The translations under genes and the position numbers were made by a program. Below, in pieces: positions 1 to 12,501 of a stretch of 64,000 nucleotides of DNA. The stretch lies in contig CP136063.1 of the NCBI GenBank assembly GCA_032622095.1, positions 178,913,956 to 178,977,955 on the forward strand, given 5' to 3'. The notes under the pieces are model-generated. The model did not search any database. It was not told the origin of the DNA and saw only the letters and a program-made list of their open reading frames with translations. The stretch's first letter is position 1; the number at the start of each line of letters is the position of its first letter. The DNA comes from Siphonodentalium dalli. Its lineage: Eukaryota > Mollusca > Scaphopoda > Gadilida > Siphonodentaliidae.

Positions 1-2019
1 TATATTTACGCCTCCGAAACATGCCGAGCATTGCTCTTTGAACATGTCTGTAAACGTATTGGGTCCATTTTAAATTTGGTGCTTTTGATACTACTCTAAT
101 CCTGCAGCAAATTTCAAGGTGAAAAATACAGAGACACCCCCATTAAACAACCAGCCCTCTGCCATTACAATACAAGTTCAATATCCAACTCAGTTTGATA
201 TTTTCTGAGGGGCTACATATTTATCTCATTTTATATGCAATTTCCCTAATGCCGATACTAGCTTGGTGGTCCCAGTGGAAATCACTCTTGGATTATCTGC
301 TATATAAGACAGCCCCATCCGATTTTTCACCACATTTTAACTTGAGCGAACTTTCCGCTTACCAACCGAATAGGACCAGAACACCAATTGCTATCAACGG
401 CATTTGTAAAACACGAGTTAAAAACCCACTTAGTTACTTAATTTTCGAATTACCAGATTGGTACCCATGTTTTGTCAAGGTACCGACGTGTGTTCTGAGC
501 TTAATTTCGATCTGGTCTGTACTGCAAATTTATTACTCTCAGTGGAAAGGGAATAACTCTATCTCTCAGTTGTGAATTATGTTTCAGTCTGGGTAAATAA
601 CGGGGGAAGTCCTGTGGACTATCACTTGGTAGCCACACCTAGGCCATGCATAGCACAGCTGTATTCTGGTGGAATATATTATATTGTTGTTTACTCTTCC
701 AAATGGTATATCAAATGGAATATGTTGTGTATGTGATCTGGGCATTCAAAAAATAAGTGGCCTTTAAGTAGCACAAAACTGTCAAGAAAATTCAAAAGTA
801 TGCAATAAGAATGAGCATAACATTGTAATTAACGCCACCGGTGTATACTGTTCTACAATTTTTTTAATCTGTGGTCCCATGGGGATTTTATAAATAGATA
901 ATTGTTTTTTCCGGTTATTTTGGGACGCGTTAAAGTTGTACTGCGACCCCGAGTCCGGTAAAAGCTGTAGTTGGAATGTCCAAGTTCGTGAAAGTTCTAA
1001 TGACTATGCCGATGATTTGAGAAGCTTTATTGTTTTAGGATATTGTAGGAAGGCTAATCTGGTCGTGTCAAATTGAGCTATAGCGATGGGATATCTCGCA
1101 GGACAACACATTTCGGGTTTTCGTGGGATGTGTATTCGCTGGATGTCTTATAGTTGCAGTGTGTAACTATTATGACCGCGTTAATTGCGTTCGACGTTTA
1201 GGTATATGAACAATGGCTGGGCAATGCACACAATTTTTGATCCAAATTTAGAAGCTTTCTGGTTTGGTGAATGAATAACCTGCAGTAATAAGCCGTAGCT
1301 TTTTTTTTTAATTTGAAGGATTAGTTGTTTTAACGGAATTCTGAGGCGGTGCATTAATGTAACCAATAAATTTTATATTATAATTTATATTTATGGCTAA
1401 TAATATGATCTTGGGGGCGTTACCATTTCTGACTATGGTTTTCTTGTTTAATAATGGTCTTTAATATTCGCTGTTAGTAAGCATGTAAGGAGACCATGAA
1501 CTCTATCATCAATAGGTGCCGTTTTGTTGTCAAGAAATTCAAACCCGCCTCTTTTGAACGTCGATATCAAAATACCAAAATCTCCTGATGAGATCACGTG
1601 TTCTGTCTCATTATTTGCTAGAGAAAACGAACTAATGGTAGTGTTGTGGTGTCTGATAGGACCGGACATCGTTAAAGACAAGGAAATATTTCATAGGAAC
1701 AAACGTTAACCTTGGCATTGTGCCAAGCCAGTTCTAGGCCTACTCGAGTAAGTCATTTCGTACCACGACCAGCTCGAAAAAGTCAACCCGTACCCAGTTA
1801 TGAGTCAACTCGTAACTCCGAAGTGAGTCATTAACGATACGAACCTATATACTTACACCTGCATGTGCTGTGTGTTTGTGCATGTATCTTCAGATGCATG
1901 TAGGTATGTGTATTATATGTTCCTTGGTTCTATTGTTGTGGGGGACATTTTCATCCACCAAACCAGGCGTTTCTTCATTCCGTCACATATAAAGCATGTA
2001 GACATATTTCTCGTTTCAG
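1..2019. other. Unannotated DNA upstream of the phosphatase exon (probable intron)
   Basis: I see no exon I can support here. If the phosphatase exon at 2020 belongs to a complete gene, this stretch is intron, because earlier exons carrying the C1 and C2 catalytic motifs are needed and none is visible. Around 1742-1840 there is a cluster of short related words (AGTCA with CGTA), perhaps a degenerate element. The open frames here look random. Confidence 0.5.
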
Positions 2020-2220
2020 CTTTATATCCAAGAGCGATTGTTTGTACAGTCGTCGGATCTGTTTAAACCGACGGTTCAAGTGGTGTTGCTCCTGGTGTCA
2101 GGATTCTGTGGATTTTCTCGTATTCATGACAAAAAGCATCACATCTCAGATGTACTGGTTGGGTTCTTATATGGAATGGTCGTAGCCGTGGTAACGGTAT
2201 GTTTTAATTTGATTCACCCA

Positions 2221-2280
<60 letters not shown>

Positions 2281-2311
2281 TCTCTCTCCTCTCTCTCTCT
2301 CTCTATCTCTA

Positions 2312-2389
<78 letters not shown>

Positions 2390-2405
2390 CTCTCTGTCTC
2401 TCTCT

Positions 2406-2445
<40 letters not shown>

Positions 2446-2897
2446 CCACCCCCCCGTGTGCCCTCCCATTTGCTTTTGGTGGATACCATATATATCTTTC
2501 GATAAGAGTCTGCTTTGGCATAAGCATGTTTACATTTTCTAGAGCGGCCGAAATCAGTGCACACTTGAACTGAACCATTATCGTCACACCCCTTAGACTA
2601 TAAGACACGCATCCAAAAACTTAGTGCGTTCCGTTTCCCTTTCAGTTCCGCTGTGTGTTTCTACCGAGTGAACGATTGCTGTCCGCACACCACGCATGTA
2701 GAGCCTTGTCGTCCAGACATCTACACAGAACGCCTTCATCGACGTCGTCACCACCTTCTACGCCGTTCCTTCAGAAAGAGGTCCCGTTCGCGTTGAACTC
2801 ACCACCGAAGCGTCGTGTGGCTACATCGTGGAGTCACGTGCCAACCAGCCTATCTACGGAAGCACCACCCCCAGTCAGACGCCATGTGAATCGATGA
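2020..2897 (+). CDS. PLPP: Lipid phosphate phosphatase (PLPP1-3 type), last two coding exons
   Basis: Join 2020..2196 and 2646..2897. The first exon follows an acceptor (TTTCTCGTTTCAG) and ends at a donor (ACG|GTATGT). It encodes 59 residues starting LYIQERL, with SRIHDKKHHISDV, the C3 motif of the PAP2 superfamily whose histidine is the nucleophile, followed by a membrane segment (GFLYGMVVAVVT). Vertebrate PLPP1-3 have the same order over the same 59-residue span (recalled, not searched). These enzymes are six-pass membrane proteins that dephosphorylate phosphatidate, lysophosphatidate and sphingosine 1-phosphate at the cell surface. The second exon follows TTTCCCTTTCAG, continues in phase 0 and gives an 83-residue tail rich in Ser, Pro and Arg, ending in TGA at 2895-2897. 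That tail resembles nothing I know, so its frame is less certain than the first exon. Exons for motifs C1 and C2 lie outside the window. Confidence 0.8.
2222..2445. repeat. Interrupted (CT)n microsatellite in the phosphatase intron
   Basis: About 220 bp of almost pure pyrimidine CT dinucleotides with a few TCC, ATCT and GTCT interruptions. It starts about 25 bp after the donor of the 177-nt exon. Long open frames on both strands here are Ser/Leu or Arg/Glu artefacts of the repeat. Confidence 0.95.
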
Positions 2898-3311
2898 TAT
2901 GAGTGACAAGAAACTACGACGCTATATATATTCGCTGCCTTATTCGACCCATTGGATAAACAATTATAATGATTCTCCGCTGGCCTCATCCACATACCAG
3001 TATTGACATTCCACATGTTTGCACTTTTTATATCACATCACAACTGAGCCATGAGCGGCTAACGACGAACGAATTCTACTATTATCTATAGAAACAAACG
3101 TGTATATACCAATGTTTAGAGACCAATGTTTAGCGTTAACAAGACAAACCCTAGATAAATTCAAAATATTGTATATGTACATTTATATTACTGTTCAACG
3201 GGGACGGCAGGTAGACAACCATCTTGGTTATGCTGACCCCGATAGCTCAATGAATGTTATATTACACTGTATATATAATTGTATATACTGTATGAATGAG
3301 TTATGAATAAA
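2898..3311 (+). other. Probable 3' UTR of the phosphatase gene with AATAAA at 3306-3311
   Basis: The AT-rich stretch after the TGA codon runs to a canonical AATAAA hexamer at 3306-3311, about 410 nt downstream of the stop. Transcript end is inferred; no transcript evidence is available. Confidence 0.4.
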
Positions 3312-3326
3312 TAATCATAGTCATAG

Positions 3327-3390
3327 AAGCAACACCCCCAGTCAAACGCCATGTGAATCGGTGAGATCAGAAACTATAGCGCCTTGTGAA
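3327..3390 (+). repeat. Partial duplicate of the end of the last phosphatase exon
   Basis: About 60 bp here matches 2859-2925, the last coding triplets, the stop region and the start of the 3' UTR, with a few substitutions. The shared piece CCATGTGAATCG is the clearest marker. An AG dinucleotide just upstream could in principle act as an acceptor for an alternative last exon, but a plain duplication is the simpler reading. Confidence 0.6.
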
Positions 3391-3434
3391 AGCAGCTGTT
3401 GAACAACTTCTACCAAATATGCGCATCGTATGTG

Positions 3435-3684
3435 TTAACCCTTTCTAAACTGAATGGAATCTCCCATGCAGTTATACAATTACACATTGGAATGGTCTAA
3501 TATTTATATGGAGGCGTTTTCATGAAAATAATAAGCAGACGACAGATAATGCAAATACAAAAGGAGTCCTATTTATTGGATGGAAATATTCAGATAATAA
3601 GTATTGTCGTTTGTTGAACTTATTATCTGAACATTTCCTAAGGGATAACTACTCGTCAATGAGTATCTAAGAAGTATAGAAAGC
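3435..3684. mobile_element. MITE family B copy (TTAA-bounded)
   Basis: Starts TTAACCCTTTCTAAAC and ends near GAGTATCTAAGAAGTATAG, a decayed inverted version of the start. Inside are the family B landmarks: ACACATTGGAATGGTC, GCAGACGACAG and a palindromic pair around GTTCAGATAATAAG / CTTATTATCTGAAC. TTAA plus CCC ends suggest a piggyBac-type non-autonomous element. Other copies: 8040, 25028, 25384, 27436, 28234, 34055, 62936 and fragments. Confidence 0.7.
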
Positions 3685-4191
3685 ATCAACTGTCTTGTGC
3701 TCTGTTATCGTAAACAGGGTGGGAATCTAGGTTATAATGGTGTAAATATTTTCCGTAGATTCAAATGTTTAAGGTATTATCTATAACGTTTTCAGCATAA
3801 TTCCATGCAGGTTGTGGATTTTCTTGTAAGTTTGACATCTGAGGTAACTTTTTGTGAAAAAAAATCACAGGGAGTCTGCCTTTAAATTTTGAGATTTCGT
3901 AACTGACGTCAGAACCGCATTAAACATGTTGCCATTTATTACACCTCACCACAAAATTCACTCTTCGGTACAAAGTGTTAACATAGATCTGTGACAAAGG
4001 CTATTTTAGCTTTGTACATTAATAGGGAAGATATGTATTGACCAATCAGAGCCCAATGTCTACTTTATTCGCTCTGCATCCACCGGAGGGCGCTCCGAAC
4101 CGTATTTACATCATGTAACCTCAATGTCATTAGTGGCCGAAAATGACGACTGAGATGTCCGGCCTGGAGATTTCGGTAATAGTTTTTTCAA
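3685..4191. other. No gene; repeat remnants and one CTCF-like word
   Basis: The stretch around 3890-4000 resembles, in reverse orientation, the sequence flanking family C elements at 6690 and 57760 (shared word CAGTTACG / CGTAACTG). At 4080-4096 the sequence CCACCGGAGGGCGCTCC resembles the CTCF core, but this is a single motif match. Confidence 0.35.
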
Positions 4192-4577
4192 GACTGATTT
4201 TCCCATGATATCATGAAACTGTTAAGACTAATGAGCTATCCCAAAAAACTCAGCTCAGATACAAAAAAAAATATTACTTTTAAGGAGATTATGGCGTTCA
4301 AATTTCACAACCTCGAAAAATGGTGACCGAACTCAGTGGAACACTTGTATCTTCTCAACAATTATATTTATATGGGGACTTGCATGATGATACTGATTTT
4401 CCAAAGATATCATGAAACTGTTAGACTAATGAGCTATCCCAAAACACTCATCTCGGATACTGAAAAAATATTACTTTTAAGGAGATTATGGCGTTCAAAT
4501 TTCACAACCTCGAAAAATGGTGACCGAACTCAGTGGAACACTTGTATCTTCTCAACAACTATATTTATTTATGGGGA
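4192..4577. repeat. Two-copy tandem duplication, period about 198 bp
   Basis: Units 4192-4390 and 4391-4577 share long identical runs, for example GGAGATTATGGCGTTCAAAT and CTCAGTGGAACACTTGTATC, with a few small differences. No coding content is recognised. Confidence 0.85.
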
Positions 4578-5740
4578 CGTGATTCATAATGAGCTAGCAA
4601 AAATGGCATATTGTTAATTCGCTGTCTTTTTAGTTAAGTTAAGTAGATAGGCAAAGAAAACGATTAATACTCCCGTCGTTGTGAGGCATATTGCCCAATT
4701 TACAAGCAAATAATGGTTAGAAGGAACTAAACATGTAGAATTACGTCCCTTTCGTTTTTACACGGTGTCTCAATAGGAGTTTTAAAAAAATTCTGGCCCG
4801 CGATTGGCGTATAGTATTTCAAATAAATTTACGAGTTCAAGAAATATAATACCCATGTCAAGTACAAATATGGGGTTTCCCTATAGTCTGAAATGCGTTC
4901 ATGTCCAAACAATGGCTGTTGATTGTGACTAGGTATTGGCTTTTGTTCAAAAAGTTGGGTAATGTGGAGAACGTAGGTTGAGAATTTGAAAAAGGCGTGG
5001 CTCAGAATTAGTACACCTTATACGTGGCAAAATCTGTCGGAATGGTTGGTCTTCACGACTTTAAAATTATGCATCGCTCACTTCGGAACTCACGAATTTA
5101 GCATGGGCGTGGCCAAACGTTGACACTATAAGTTATTGTGGTGGATTGGTGGTAATATGGTGACATTGACGGCTTGGAGTTTATGTTCAATTGAGTCGTA
5201 TAGCGACGTGGTTGAAAACACATGCTCCAATTCCGGCTCTTTTTAAGTCATAGAATTTAGAAAAGTCTGGTCCCGATTTTTCTTCAGCGTGGACTGATAA
5301 AGAACGGTCTTTGTTAGTCTATTCCTGATATGGTAAAAATAAAGAACTTTGTATAACCTCTGCGCAATACATGTAATTGAGAACAGCTGAAAAATTACCA
5401 TGCCCTGCATTGAGTTTTTTCAGAGCATATATATGAAATATGTATACCGACATTTCGTGAATACCTATATATTATCCCTGCTTCCAAATTTCATTGACAA
5501 AAGTTGGAGGTTTAACTGGCCCATGTCCGTTTAGTATTAACCATTACGTCAACAACAGTGACCAATACAACTCTCCAACACAGTCCAATTGTCAGGTCCA
5601 GGTGAACGTATGAAGTTACATTGGTGTAAATAGGACTTGGAACGCCCTCGAGCTGATTACAGGAAAGAATAAAATAGACACTGTGCCCTGATTGTTCAAC
5701 ATATATTTGTGTTTTTAGCATATAAAATACAACACACCTT
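4578..5740. other. No gene seen; one family J fragment
   Basis: AT-rich sequence without recognisable exons. At about 5310-5345 there is a copy of the widespread family J word pair (CCTGATATGGTAAAAATAAAGA). Confidence 0.4.
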
Positions 5741-6382
5741 AAAGTGATGTGAAACACTCCGGAAGAGTGATCAAATAAAAATGGAGAATAATCTTGCTCA
5801 AAGTAGTTATTTTTTACGAATATTAATCCAAATTGACAACAAACATCGTCATTCATATATATTAATTCAATGCAATGACTCTGGATGGCGAAATCAATGG
5901 CCAATGTATTTTCTTATATATGCGAGGCCCCCAATGGGAGACTCGCATATATAAGAGAATGCAATGGCACCGGATTTTCGCAAGGAAGCTCTAGTCATGG
6001 AAGGGTTAACACCCCAGATGATAATTGAATGCACCACCATTAGAAATATTAGCGAGGTTGTTGAAGATCTTGGATGACCATCCCTATGAATGAATGGGAA
6101 TCCATAAGAAATTTCTCAACCTGTATATATTATCTGAACATCCCTATACAAATGAAGAATGGACCATTGTTATGCAGACCTTTAGAACCTTTATGGCAGA
6201 ATTCATTCAGTACCGAATGTGTTAAAGTGATATGAAACACTCTGAGAGGGCAATCAAATAGAAATGGAGAATAATCTTGCTCAAAGTAGTTATTTTTTAC
6301 GAATATTAATCCAAATTGATAACACACATCGTCATTCATATATATATTAATTCAATGCAATGACTCTGGATGGCGAAATCAT
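5741..6382. repeat. Direct repeat pair, about 157 bp each
   Basis: 5741-5897 and 6224-6382 are near-identical; the shared core runs from GGAGAATAATCTTGCTCAAA to the word CTCTGGATGGCGAAATC. The first copy is followed directly by the family A fragment at 5899. Confidence 0.85.
5899..6009. mobile_element. MITE family A copy, one half only
   Basis: Has the family A hairpin (TTCTTATATATGCGAG then CTCGCATATATAAGAGAAT) and the right terminus AGTCATGGAAGGGTTAA, but the left terminus is missing. The element is cut at the junction with the duplicated sequence at 5897. Confidence 0.75.
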
Positions 6383-6729
6383 TTGCGTTAGTTTATCGCC
6401 GATAGTTGCGTCCCGAATCTGATGTAAATATTTGAGCGTAGTTCAGACGATGTTTTCTATGGTGTAGTATGGTCAATTTCTATAAATTTTCGTCGATGTT
6501 CGTAGAATGATACATTCTCCAGGTTGGCATAACGCCTGAGTACTAACTTAGCAATTTCACGCACCCGAACAAGTCCATAATATGTCTTTAACCCTATAAA
6601 TTCACATAGGTAAATAGACATTGGAATAGTAATTAACCATTTGTAATAAAGTGTTAATTTGGTGGTGTGGTCTGAAAAAATGAGATTATATTTAGTGCGG
6701 TTCTGACACTAGTTACGAAAACACTATAT

Positions 6730-7154
6730 TTAAAGGTACTCAATCCGATTCGATAGTTCCCATATAATCAGATTCCAACAACAACAACAACATTTTTTAT
6801 AAATTCTGCTTCAGTTATCAGAATCGATTAATTGCCCAAAAATAATGCTAACCACTGTCAAATATAGTATAAAATTGCCTGAAACGTGTTATTTATCAAC
6901 ATGTTGTTCGACAAAATTGTGCCTTATTATCAATAGAAAGCCTCTTGATTTTAGAGTTATCCATCTTCATCCGCAATTTGGTCCGAGATCGTCGACTGTT
7001 TACTGGGCCACTATTAATGCTCGATGGTGACATATAATAGAGTTCAAAAATCGATATTTAATAACTCTGAGTTTTGATAGGTGGGTTCCTCGACTCGAAT
7101 CACATATTTTTTACTCCAGAATCCAAATAAATAGTAATTGAGGGGCATCTTTAA
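6730..7154. mobile_element. MITE family C copy (TTAA-bounded)
   Basis: Ends TTAAAGGTACTCAATCCGA and a diverged inverted version (GGGGCATCTTTAA). It includes a short CAA repeat near 6777 that is expanded in the copy at 57808. The flanks also match the flanks of that copy, so family C may sit inside, or be the core of, a longer repeat. Confidence 0.65.
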
Positions 7155-8039
7155 AGGTGAAACCCTAGCTGTCGGATATGATTTCTTTGCATAAAAGAAA
7201 ATTCTAGATCTGGGCATTATATTGTAAATAGTATGCTCTAAAACGTTTGCGCTGAGGCCTATGAAAATAATTACACCACTGTTACCTGAATGTAATATAA
7301 TGGCGGTTTTGTACTCAGTTTTTAGATTATATAGAGTTATCGCTCTTCCAACGAATAGCAGCTCGGTTATCTTGTCAGATCGATCGAAGGATAGACTCGG
7401 AAAAATTAAACTAACTTCTCTGAAAACATGCGGTCCCATCTTCAGACTTTTCATTTGATGCGACGAAACTTGAAATTTCCCACTGTGTATATCACACCCC
7501 CTATTCCCAACATGGCAAGCATCCCATATAAGGTTGAAAAAATTGGCGATAGTATGGCACGTATGGCATTTTTTCCCTTTCGATCATTTTTTGTACCCAC
7601 CCACCCCCACCGCCAAATTTTTTTCCGTTTTCGGCAGTTTTTTCCGACCATTTTTTGACACCCACCCCCCCTTTTAAATTTGCAACAAAATACAACACGA
7701 TAACTGCCTGCAGTCAGTTTACCAGTTAGAATTACATTATTTCTCTCATTCAAACTGATTCAAAGTGGTTTTGAAGCCCAACTCATTGCCAAAACACTAA
7801 AAACAAGCAGGAATTTTTTTTTTAGTTTCGGAAAAAATTGCTTGTTGGTGGCTTTGACCACCCACCCACCCCGGCATACGTGCCGGAAGAAATCTTTTCA
7901 CCCCCCTGCCTATATGAGGTGTAAACTTTCCAACTAATGTGTCAGGCGCGAAATGCATAACCGTCTAAAATTTTGACATGAAATAGTGGGGGAGGGGTTT
8001 ACATCCCGGCCCGGGGATCTAAATATGTCGATAAATACG
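7155..8039. other. No gene; C-rich low-complexity patches
   Basis: 7155-7290 continues the longer repeat that surrounds family C (compare 58199-58370). From 7580 to 7900 there are several runs of CCCACCC and poly-T. No exon supported. Confidence 0.4.
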
Positions 8040-8243
8040 TTAACCATTTCTTTACTAAATGGATTCTTCCATCCAGTTGTAATATTATATGTTGGAATGG
8101 TCTACCATTCATTTGGAGCGGTTCAAGGAAAATGAGCAGACGACAGACATACGAACATATAACACAAGTGCATATGGTCCTTGTTTATTATCTGAACTTT
8201 TCCTCAGGGAACTACTCGTTAATGAGTATTTAGAAAGGGTTAA
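8040..8243. mobile_element. MITE family B copy, both ends present
   Basis: 204 bp from TTAACCATTTCTTTAC to TAGAAAGGGTTAA. The terminal 11 bp (TTAACC[A/C]TTTCT) are inverted repeats and TTAA stands at both borders. This is the cleanest short copy of the family in the window. Confidence 0.8.
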
Positions 8244-8600
8244 ATACCCTCATAGCGGCTGTATATGCCACAGAAAGACTTATTCAAATCATAGTATTTA
8301 GAAATGTTTCCTCCCGATAATATTCGGTATGGAACAATTAAGAGCGTCCCTGGCTAACCTATTCCTGACTGGGGTAAAAATAATGATGTGCGAATATTGA
8401 AAACTGAAAATTTCTATGTCTTTCAGCGTCTTTGGGAATTTTTTTTTTCCTAGAGTATTTTATATATTCGTGTATTATCGAGCCATCTTACATGTACTCC
8501 ATCCACATTACGTAGAAATAATTTCGAAGTTCAAATGAGCCATGTCCGTTAAAAGGACAAAATACCTTCGAAATACGTGGGTTCATGCGACATAACATAA

Positions 8601-8746
8601 TACAGTAATGCTCTAATTAATCGACTTCTTCGATTTAGTCGGAAATGTGGCTTGTTGTAATTCATGTCATATTTCCGACTAAAACCTGAAAAGTTACCCA
8701 TAGTTCTGCTGTGGTTAAGAAGTCGATTAATTATAGCATTACTGTA
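8601..8746. mobile_element. Palindromic MITE family E (TA plus CAGTAATGC ends)
   Basis: 146 bp, almost fully self-complementary. It begins TA-CAGTAATGCTCTAATTAA and ends with the inverse, GCATTACTG-TA. TA borders with CAGT termini are typical of Tc1/mariner non-autonomous elements. Inside, TTTAGTCGGAAAT pairs with ATTTCCGACTAAA. A larger copy is at 27959. Confidence 0.8.
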
Positions 8747-8912
8747 GTCTGTAAAACAACTATCATTAACAAGATATGTAAAATATAGATTGACCTAGCT
8801 CTTACTTTCATTATTAATTAATTTCCAATAATGATACTTTGCATGTCCAAACCATCGTAAACATTACTGTTACAGTGGAATTACCGATAAAAGTCCAATA
8901 AGATACCAAAGT

Positions 8913-9299
8913 TTAAAGGTACACAATCCGATTCGATGGTCCCCATATCATCAGATTCCCACAACAACATTTCTTGAAATGCCGCTTCAGTTATCAGAAT
9001 CGATTAATTGCCAAAAAAATAATGCTAACCACTGTCAGCTATAGTATAAAATTGCCCGAAAAGTGTTAAATATCTACATTTTGTTCAACGCAATTTTGTA
9101 CCGAGAGTATGTCGGTTGGTCGAATATTTGTCAGGCTGCCAAATATTCGAGATGGTGAAAAATAACAGATTTCAAAACTCGAAATCTGATAACTCTGGTC
9201 TTTGATGGGTGTTCCTTGACTCAAATCATCTATTTATTTTACCTCCGAAGCCGAAAAATTTGTAATTTAGTGGTGTTAAATCGGATTATGTATCTTTAA
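8913..9299. mobile_element. MITE family C copy
   Basis: 387 bp with inverted ends TTAAAGGTACACAATCCGAT and ATCGGATTATGTATCTTTAA, and TTAA at both borders. Contains the CAA-rich word CCCACAACAACATTT. Confidence 0.75.
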
Positions 9300-9547
9300 T
9301 CAAAACTTGACGGTAAGAGGTCAATTGAAGGTAAAATATATGGAAAATCATATTCAAACTAAAATATTTGAACTTAATTTACTGAACTTGTGAGAGCGAT
9401 GTGTGTTGACAAATCACTGTAACAGTTTCGTTTACATAACAATGGTTTCAATACGCGAAATATCGTTATTGGAGAAATATATCAATAATGAAGATAAGAA
9501 TACAGTTTATCTATTTCTCCATGTCCTACTTAGTTGTGATTTTTTAA

Positions 9548-9549
<2 letters not shown>

Positions 9550-9631
<82 letters not shown>
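9550..9631. repeat. (AT)n microsatellite, copy 1
   Basis: About 80 bp of pure AT dinucleotides immediately inside the left border of the 5.2-kb duplication. The second copy at 14760 has the same length. Confidence 0.95.
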
Positions 9632-9632
<1 letters not shown>

Positions 9633-9991
9633 ATCTATATGTTATATATATATTGCACATTTACCCACTGCGAGGGTCTCGGTCCCTTTAAAGTTCCAAG
9701 CTGGAAGATACCAGCTTTCATTGCTTGTGACACATCTTATCACTCACACCGTGTCGTCATTGTTGTTTTCCTATTCCAGTCAGGGCACCTGGTTTAGTCT
9801 TCTCAGAGCTAAGCCTTTCATTTCCGCGTCGAACCTTTGTACTCTCTCAATGCGATTTGATGTTTAGTTCCTACATTCTCGCGAAGATTTATTTGGGATA
9901 TTTTCGAATCTCTGGTTGTTTGCATGGTGCATGGTGGATTTTTCATCGGCTACTCAGACAATGAAAATGTGTAAACAGGCAGTCATTCAAA

Positions 9992-11930
9992 CAAGACAAT
10001 CGAAGCAACGTTTGCAGTGGTTACTATGCAATGTCTAAATCAAACTCGAGACATACACCGGAGACCTTGAGTTTCAGGTCAAGGTTTAAGGGAAGCAAAT
10101 CGTCTTCCTCATACTCTCTGGGTCCTGGCCAAAGCCTAGCGTTTATACGGGACGAGATCCAGTAGATACCATTTGATCAATGGATAAGAGTAGATTTATT
10201 GAAGATGGCGCCGTGGTCATTGTTTCTGTTTCTTTCTGCGTCGCACCGCTGCCCTTCATATCAGTCCCATATCTCTTTAGCTGAAAATCCCGAGATTATG
10301 CTCACCTTTGTTACATTTTGGGCTCAAAATATGTCAAGATATATCTTAAATACTGTTATATGCACTTTGTATATATGTCACAGAAAAACTTATTAAAGTC
10401 ATAACATTAAAACAATTGGTTCCGACTGTTATTCAGTGCCCAACAATAGGAATCACTGGGGCGTGGCTATATATAGTATATAAGTATGTCCGTTAGTGTA
10501 TATATTACTTGATTTTTTTGTATTAAATCATGTGTATTCTAAGTTGAAAAAAGGGCCGTAATTCATGTAACAATAATTGGACGAAACCAATATAGATGCG
10601 TGTATTGTAGGCTGAGAAACACATACCAACTTTGGTTCTGATAAAAGACAAGACAACCGAAGAAACGTGTTCAGTGGTTACTATGCAATGTCTAAATCAA
10701 ACTCGAGACATACACCGGAGACCTTGAGTTTCAGATCAAGGTTTAATGGAAGCAAATCGTCTTCCTCGTACTTTCTGGGTCCTGGCCAAAGCCTAGCGTT
10801 TATACGGGACGAGATCCAGTAGATACCATCTGATCAATGGATAAGAGTAGATTTATTGAAGATGATGCTGTGGTCATTGGTTCTGTTTCTATCCGAGTCG
10901 TACCACCACCCTTCATGTCAGTCATATTATGTATGTAGATGAAAGTCCCATGGACGGCTGACGCCTGAAATTATGCTCGCCTTTGATATATTTGGGGCTC
11001 AAAACATATCAAGAAATACGTTAAATACTTGTATGTGCACTTTGTATATGTCACAGAAAAACTTATTGAAGTCATAACATTAAAACAATTGGTTCCGACT
11101 TCTATTCCGCGTTAAACAATAAGAGCATCACTGGAGCATGGCTGTATATAGTATATAAGTAGTGTATATATTACTTGATTGAAAAAGGGCCATAACTCAT
11201 GTAACAATAATTGGACTAAACCAATATAGATGCATGTATTATTGGCTGAGAAATACACATACCAACTTTGGTTCTGATCAAAGACATAACAATCAAAGCA
11301 ACGGTTACTATGCAATCTCTAAATCAAACTCGAGACATACACCGGAGACCTTGAGTTTCAGATCAAGGTTTAAGGGAAGCCAATCGTCTTCTTCATACTT
11401 TCTGGGTCCTGGCCAAAGACTAGATACCATTTGATCAATGGATAAGAGTAGATTTATAGAAGATGGCGCTGTGGTCATTGGTTCTGTTTCTATCCGAGTC
11501 GTACCACAACCCTTCATATCAGTCCCATATCTCTTTAGCTGAAAATCCCATGAGGGTTGACGTGTCAGATTATGCTCATCTGTGTTACAATTTGGGCTCA
11601 AAATATTTCAAGATATACGTTAAATACTGTTATATGCACTTTGTATATGTCGCAGAAAAAAATGTATTGAAGTCATAACATTAAAACAATTGGTTCCGAC
11701 TTCTCTTCAGGGTGGAACAACATGAGCACCACTGGGGTGTGGCTATATATAGTATATAACTACGTCCGTTAGTGTACTTGAATTTTGTTTTATTAAATCA
11801 GGTGTATTCTAAGTTGAAAACGGCCTTAACTCGTGTAACAATAATTGGACTGAACAAATAGTAGAACTTTGTTTGTATATATTTGCCTGGGAAACACACT
11901 AATACCAATTTTTGTATCAGATCAAAGAAT
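9992..11930. repeat. Three tandem units of about 640 bp
   Basis: Units begin near 9992, 10646 and 11282. Markers are ACTCGAGACATACACCGGAG (10051, 10709, 11336) and AAACAATTGGTTCCGACT. Each unit holds, on the minus strand, a 32-codon open stretch (for example 10024-10122) that ends in TAG and whose reading is nearly the same in all three. No known protein is recognised in it. The array recurs at 15202-17140 in copy 2. Confidence 0.85.
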
Positions 11931-12501
11931 GCAAACTGGATTCTTACTGGAGTTATCGGTCGAAAACAAAAAAAACGTTAACGGATCGACGGATGGACAT
12001 ATACCCCGCATATACACTTGTGAGCTGACCTATTTGTGGGCTGCGACCATGTACCTATGGGTTGAAGCGTCCACTCTCCGGCAAGTAGTGGGTGGAGGCC
12101 AAATTTAGTGGGGTGCAAGATATTAAAAGTCAGCAAATCAATAAATATAAAGACTTTGGTAACTAATTATGGATCAAATATGCATAAATTGAATTGTCAA
12201 TTTAGACCTAGTGATGTTGATATATAAGATATATAAGCAGTTTAGTCGAAACTGTTGTTACACAAACTTCTGAAGATGTTTTGCCAATTATTGTCCACCC
12301 CATATGGTCCAAATGGTGTCAAATTTATAGATCAGATATGTAGAAAACAGACCTGTGCCGTGGGATGCAGAAAATTCAATGCTTTGATTGGAATATAACG
12401 TCTGTTTTTGAGATGGAAAACATGTGAAGTAATTTGTTTACGTGCATGTGGCGTGACTAACAGAAATCCATCTGGAGCTCACAAACACAACTTATACTCA
12501 C

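Noticed and set aside
2167-2608. Arg/Glu and Ser/Leu open frames across the CT microsatellite
   Set aside because: Pure repeat translation in an intron.
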